Below are positions 59,669 to 64,000 of a stretch of DNA of 64,000 nucleotides, one piece after another. This DNA is from Tillandsia leiboldiana (lineage: Eukaryota > Streptophyta > Magnoliopsida > Poales > Bromeliaceae): NCBI GenBank assembly GCA_029204045.2, contig CM055064.1, forward strand, positions 4,838,669 through 4,902,668, in the 5' to 3' direction. Made by a program: the position numbers and the translations under genes. Position 1 is the stretch's first letter, and each line of letters starts with the position of its first letter. The notes beneath the pieces were generated by a model that did not search any database, was not told the DNA's origin, and worked only from the letters and a program-made list of their open reading frames with translations.

Positions 59669-62600
59669 ATGGTTTTCTACTTCAAGGCCCGTCCCGAGGT
59701 GGGGGATTACACCATCTTCATGGGGTTGGACAAGTTCGAGAACGAGGAGCTCATCAAGTATGGGTTCCCTGAAGACATTTGGTAACCCCTTTTTACCCTA
59801 GAATTGAGTTATTTTTTGGTGATGGGTCTCGTTGTATCTTGAATTACCTTGAAGTTTTTTAGATGCTTTTGATGTTGATGAGAAATTTGTGTTGTTACAT
59901 GTTGTCTTTTATGTTCAATTTTTGCAAATTTGCTTTCTTTTTGCCAAATACGTACCACCTGGCGTTTGATTACACGATTGTGATTTACATAATTAATGTT
60001 TGTTGCAAGTTGTTGCGTTAGCTTTAAGGCGTAAGATTTTGGTATCAGAACTCAATAGGTAAAGCAATTGTTTATGATATATGATATATCTCACGTTTAT
60101 CATGATGCAAACCATCTATAAGTTTTCTTTGTTTTCTTTATTTTCTTTTTTGTCATGTTCAATATGGAATGCATAATTTTTTACTTTATTCAGTACTTGC
60201 ATTTAAATGTTACAAAAGATTTGCTTGGAAAGTTGAAATTTTTTCCAGGTTTTACCTATTCTTAAGTTTGGATATTGCATAAGTTTGATTTAGATAAGCC
60301 CAGTAGAAGACAGTAGTGTCTCCATTCTTCACCTTAGGGTTGCCTGTAACCAGCGAGATTTGTGGATTGCATTCTTGTCAATTTCCCAATCGGCTCTTAC
60401 GTCGCAACTTGAATATTCTGTCTCGGCTGTGAATGTAGGTTTCATGTTGATAAGATGTCCTCTGCGCATGTCTATTTGAGATTAAACAAAGGTCAGACTA
60501 TTGATGACATGGGCGAAGGTTTGCTGGAAGATTGTGCACAGCTCGTCAAAGCCAATTCTATTCAGGGTAACATTTTTTAAAAATTTACTCTTGGCTTTAC
60601 CATCATCTTGATCTAACAACTGTTTCTTTATCATTTTCTTTTAACTGCAAAGTGATGGTTTCACTACTTTAATCCTACTTGGGTGGCTGGGCCTGTTTTT
60701 CCCTCCCTGAAGTTATTTGTGCTTGCAACAGCTTGAGACTAGTTGATCATTTGTAATGAATATAATGCTGCAGGCAATAAGGTGAACAATGTGGACGTTG
60801 TTTATACTCCATGGTATAATTTGAAGAAGACACCTTCAATGGATGTTGGTCAAGTTGGTTTTCACAACTCTAAAATGGTGAGTTCTATAGTGCTCTATCT
60901 CTTGGTCCATCCAATCACAGATATGTATGTGAGTTACTGCCATTGTTTGAAAAGACGCGAGGCGCAAGGCTCCTCTAGAGCCTAGGCACGAGGCGCACCG
61001 CGAGGCGCGCACCTCAAGAAGGGGAGGCGCTCATTTACTAAGCCTAGTTTAATTTAATATTCTACATAAAAAAATAAAAAATAATCATACAAAAACAAAA
61101 TAACCATCAAAAAGTAAAAAAAATACATGCATATAGGTTCTCAAATTAAATATATATATTTTAACTTTCAACTTAAAACTTAAAAGTAATTGTGGTGCCA
61201 ATGTTCTCATTTGATCGTTCTTCAAGCATCATACTCATCCTCATCCTCATCGCTTGCATCATCATTTTCTTCTTCTTCTTCTTCTTCTTCTTCTTCTTCT
61301 TCAGATTTTTTATCCCAAATATCTTTTACTATATTCTCAAAATTAACCCGATCTTACTCTTCATTAATGAATAAAGACGATCGAGATGATGGCAATTTAT
61401 CCTTTCATTTTTTAATTCCCTTTCCATTTTCTATTTCCTTTTCCTTTTCAATTCCTTTTCCTTTTTAAATTTTCTTTCCTTTTTTTTAGGGTTTTTTAGG
61501 GTTTCTTTTAAGATTTTTTTAAAGTATCCTAACAGGTTAAAGTTTAAGAATTAAATTTAAAATCCGACAACCCGATAGCTTGAACCCAAAATCCATCGGA
61601 GCATAAATATTGTGAGGCGCGCGCGCCTTTTCAAACAATGGTTACTGCAGTGGTAGATGCATTACTTGATGATGTTACTTCTCACTTCCGACATGGTTAA
61701 GCAGTTAAAAGCTTTCTATTCCGTGGAAGATAAACAATAAATCTCTGGGACACATTTACTGCTCATCTGTTTTTCTTCTTGGAATCAGCAGCTGGGAAGA
61801 TATATATTTTTTAGTAGTTCTTTTCTGTCAAGTGCATAAAGTTGCTACTTTTCTGCTGTAGAACTATTGTAACATATGACTTGTAGGAAACCATTATAAC
61901 CAACAACATTTATTTATCTACTCATATAATTTAAGTTTGCTTTGTGTTTCTTTTAAATTGATTTAGCACGATTATTATTAGTAAGAGGTCACATTGTTGA
62001 CTGTGATTCAATCATGTGCGCAACCCTCCTTAATGATATTTGCATTTTTGCCGTACATAAAAAAGTATTCACTGTCTTGTCCTCTTTTGAAGGATCTTCT
62101 TTTCTATCAATTCAATTGCACCGTCAGTTTTGTTCAGAATTCAGATGATTATGGTTTATGAAATGTTTTTCAGTTGCCTTCCTTGCTAGTGGAAGTTTCC
62201 TTGAACTTTTCTGTGCAGCATCCAATGGTAACTGTCCTACCCCTGGAAGATTGATATAGTGTTCAGTAGGCCGTCTGTCAACATAAGCATAAATACAATC
62301 TATTTAAATTTTAGTGTTAATTTGTCATGATTGACAGTCTCGTTTATTTATCTATACCATCCTTTTCTTGCTAGCTCTTCAACAGTCAAGCAATATGTTT
62401 GTAAAGAAAATGTTATTCATTTATTGACTGTTGTGGTTATGCAACACATGCAGAGTAGCATTCGTATATAATGGAGGAGATTTCTAGATGTCTAGTCTTG
62501 TTAAGCTTTAAGAAGTAGCATTTAATTGCCCCTCCAATTAAATTTTCTTGTCTGTTCTAGTTATTTGTATCTGTTCGGGTTTGCTTAAAATTTCATTTTT

Positions 62601-62820
62601 TTTTTTGTCTTTGAGTTTTTTTTTTCTCATTACAGTTTGGAGATATATTAATTGTTATCAGTGTGTTTTTGTGATGAAATAATTTGTTGATTAATATGAT
62701 CAATAATATTTCATCCAGTTACTTGTTTCCAGGTTCGCACAGTGAAGGTAGAAAAACGGATCAATGAGATAGTTAACAGGTTGAACAAGACAAAGGTGGA
62801 GCGCAAGCCAGACTTGAAAG
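59669..62820 (+). CDS. CCDC25: CCDC25 homologue (NFACT-R domain protein), 5' portion
   Basis: Exons 59669-59781, 60439-60566, 60774-60877 and 62733-62820, GT-AG introns, 433 nt in frame (144 codons plus one base); later exons lie beyond the window. The protein opens MVFYFKARPEVGDYTIFMGLDKFENEELIKYG and continues VHLRL-like VYLRLNKGQTIDDM, then VVYTPWYNLKKTPSMDVGQVGF and VKVEKRINEIVNRLNK. These are the conserved blocks of the CCDC25/Jlp2 family. Its core is the NFACT-R fold shared with NEMF/Rqc2 of ribosome quality control. The missing C-terminus should be the charged coiled coil. The ATG sits in GCCATGG context. Animal CCDC25 is also described as a DNA sensor at the cell surface; no such role is implied here. 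Confidence 0.92.
60941..61640. mobile_element. Non-autonomous hAT element (700 bp) in CCDC25 intron 3
   Basis: Ends CATTGTTTGAAAAGACGCGAGGCGC and, inverted, CATTGTTTGAAAAGGCGCGCGCG; perfect 8-bp duplication GTTACTGC at 60933-60940 and 61641-61648. The subterminal regions hold repeated GAGGCGC motifs, and the middle has a (TTC)n tract (61269-61302) and TTTCC-rich repeats (61400-61470). No transposase. Confidence 0.9.
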
Positions 62821-64000
62821 GTAAAGTTACTTTCATTTTCAAACCCATTTATTGTGAAGTCTTCATACTATGTGGTTTATTAGTTATATTGCTATCTCAG
62901 TATCGACTGAGGTGCTTATGAGTTAGTCTGTTGACACGTACTACGTGATGTTGATAGCTGCAATTACGAAAGAGAAATAGCGATTCCCATAGTGGTGGCA
63001 AGCGAAATGGGTTCTATCTAAACTGTGAAAACAGGGCTGTGGGAGAGCACAAGTATTCTGCTGCTAGGCAAAAATACTAGTCCTCTCCTGGTCCATTAGA
63101 GTTTGAATTTAGTGCTAGTCCTATATATAGGTATATAGCATGGATCGTCAAAAGGTACTCTGCGATATTCCCCGCTCTCATCCTCTTTAAACTATATGCC
63201 AATGCATGAATAATATGATCCAGGACTTAGGACAGGCTTTCTAATGCTTTTGCTAGGTGTCCTAAATGATGAGCTATAGAATTTCAACTGGTTTATTTCT
63301 GTATTTTTCTCGGGTATCAATATGAGTTTCTTTTTTTGGTATGTTGAAGTTCTGTTGAATAAAGAAGTTTGTGTCTAGAATTTGAGATGTTAATATAATC
63401 TCAATAAATAGGTTTCAAATGATTACTGATTATTGTTGTTGATGTTCCGTTTATGTCCTGCTGGGCCATTGATAATTCGATGCCTTTCCTTCTTACGTCC
63501 CAAATGCTGTATCTACATTTGCAAGTGGTAGCTTTATTACATATGATGACAAATTTATGTAGTACAGGTCCCGACCAAAGAATTTAACTGATTGAAAGGA
63601 AATCAGCTTTTCCATATAAAATAAACAAATGATATCTAATCCCCAGTCATTAAAGATGCCTTCAGCATGGATAATATCAGACAAACATGATAGTCTTCCA
63701 ACACAAGTGAAATAGCAAATTCCTCCTATGTATTACGAATGAAACGGTGTTGACATATTCCATGCCCAAGGCTTCTCACTAAAGATAAATAAAGCATTTG
63801 AAGGCTTCGCTGACATACTCTGACATGATGTGTCCATAGACAAATTATTATTCCTATTATATTACTGTTTCTTTTAGGCAAAACGTATCACCTTTACCTG
63901 AACTGCAGTGCATTTTGATTTTGGCACCTAAACATTAAAAATTTTTGATTTGACTAACTAACCTTTAAGTTCTTCTGATTTAACTGCCTCTCAGTTAAAG
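62821..64000 (+). other. CCDC25 intron 4 (incomplete) with a possible repeat at the right edge
   Basis: No coding continuation of the CCDC25 coiled coil was recognised before the end of the window. The last ~120 bases (GGCAAAACGTATCACCTTTACCTGAACTGCAGTGC...GGCACCTAAAC...) have the style of a MITE terminus, but the partner end is outside. Confidence 0.45.

Noticed and set aside
61190..61468. Ser- and Phe-rich frames
   Set aside because: Produced by the (TTC)n and TTTCC repeats of the hAT element.
63493..63684. Possible further exon or antisense gene in the last kilobase
   Set aside because: No match to the expected charged coiled coil of CCDC25 and no splice-consistent coding continuation was found.

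Overview
The window looks like nuclear DNA of a flowering plant, probably a monocot. Five spliced genes have GT-AG introns that keep reading frame. Their first exons are GC-rich and rich in Ala, Gly or Pro, set in very AT-rich intergenic DNA, a contrast typical of commelinid monocots. The species (pineapple or a palm would fit) cannot be settled from sequence alone.

Genes, left to right: a TauE/SafE-family membrane transporter (+, 3510-7147, 12 exons); a convergent ER protein disulfide isomerase of the PDIL1-5/1-6 type (-, 8365-15818, 12 exons, ending KDEL); a companion-of-cellulose-synthase (CC1-like) LEA-2 membrane protein (-, 36029-37344, 3 exons); a LIKE-COV / DUF502 membrane protein (-, 44543-56219, 7 exons, with an 8.3-kb first intron); and the first four exons of a CCDC25 homologue (+, from 59669, running off the right edge). 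Each model was built by joining exons by eye; lengths stay in frame and agree with the families. The genes have unrelated roles and form no cluster or operon.

Most of the rest is transposable elements, many with target-site duplications (TSDs) that can be read directly: a 5'-truncated LINE in a TauE intron; a 949-bp Tourist-like element in a PDIL intron; two Mutator-type MITE families with 9-bp TSDs (one present as four copies of exactly 172 bp); a 3.3-kb solo LTR with TSD TTGAT that appears to split an older LTR of a related family lying in the opposite orientation; a young Ty3/gypsy element with 780-bp LTRs (24958-31622) whose pol is broken by a stop and a frameshift; a tandem cluster of (TA)n-flanked Micron-like elements; a decayed Ty1/copia element in the LIKE-COV intron, itself carrying a nested hAT element; a 304-bp TRIM retrotransposon; and a 700-bp hAT element in a CCDC25 intron.

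No CRISPR array, tRNA or rRNA gene, or obviously novel multi-gene system was seen. The most unusual structures are the six-copy CACGTG array with a perfect 18-bp hairpin and TATA box in the giant solo LTR, the nested LTR arrangement, the precisely delimited MITE families, and a duplicated 3' splice site in the LIKE-COV gene.
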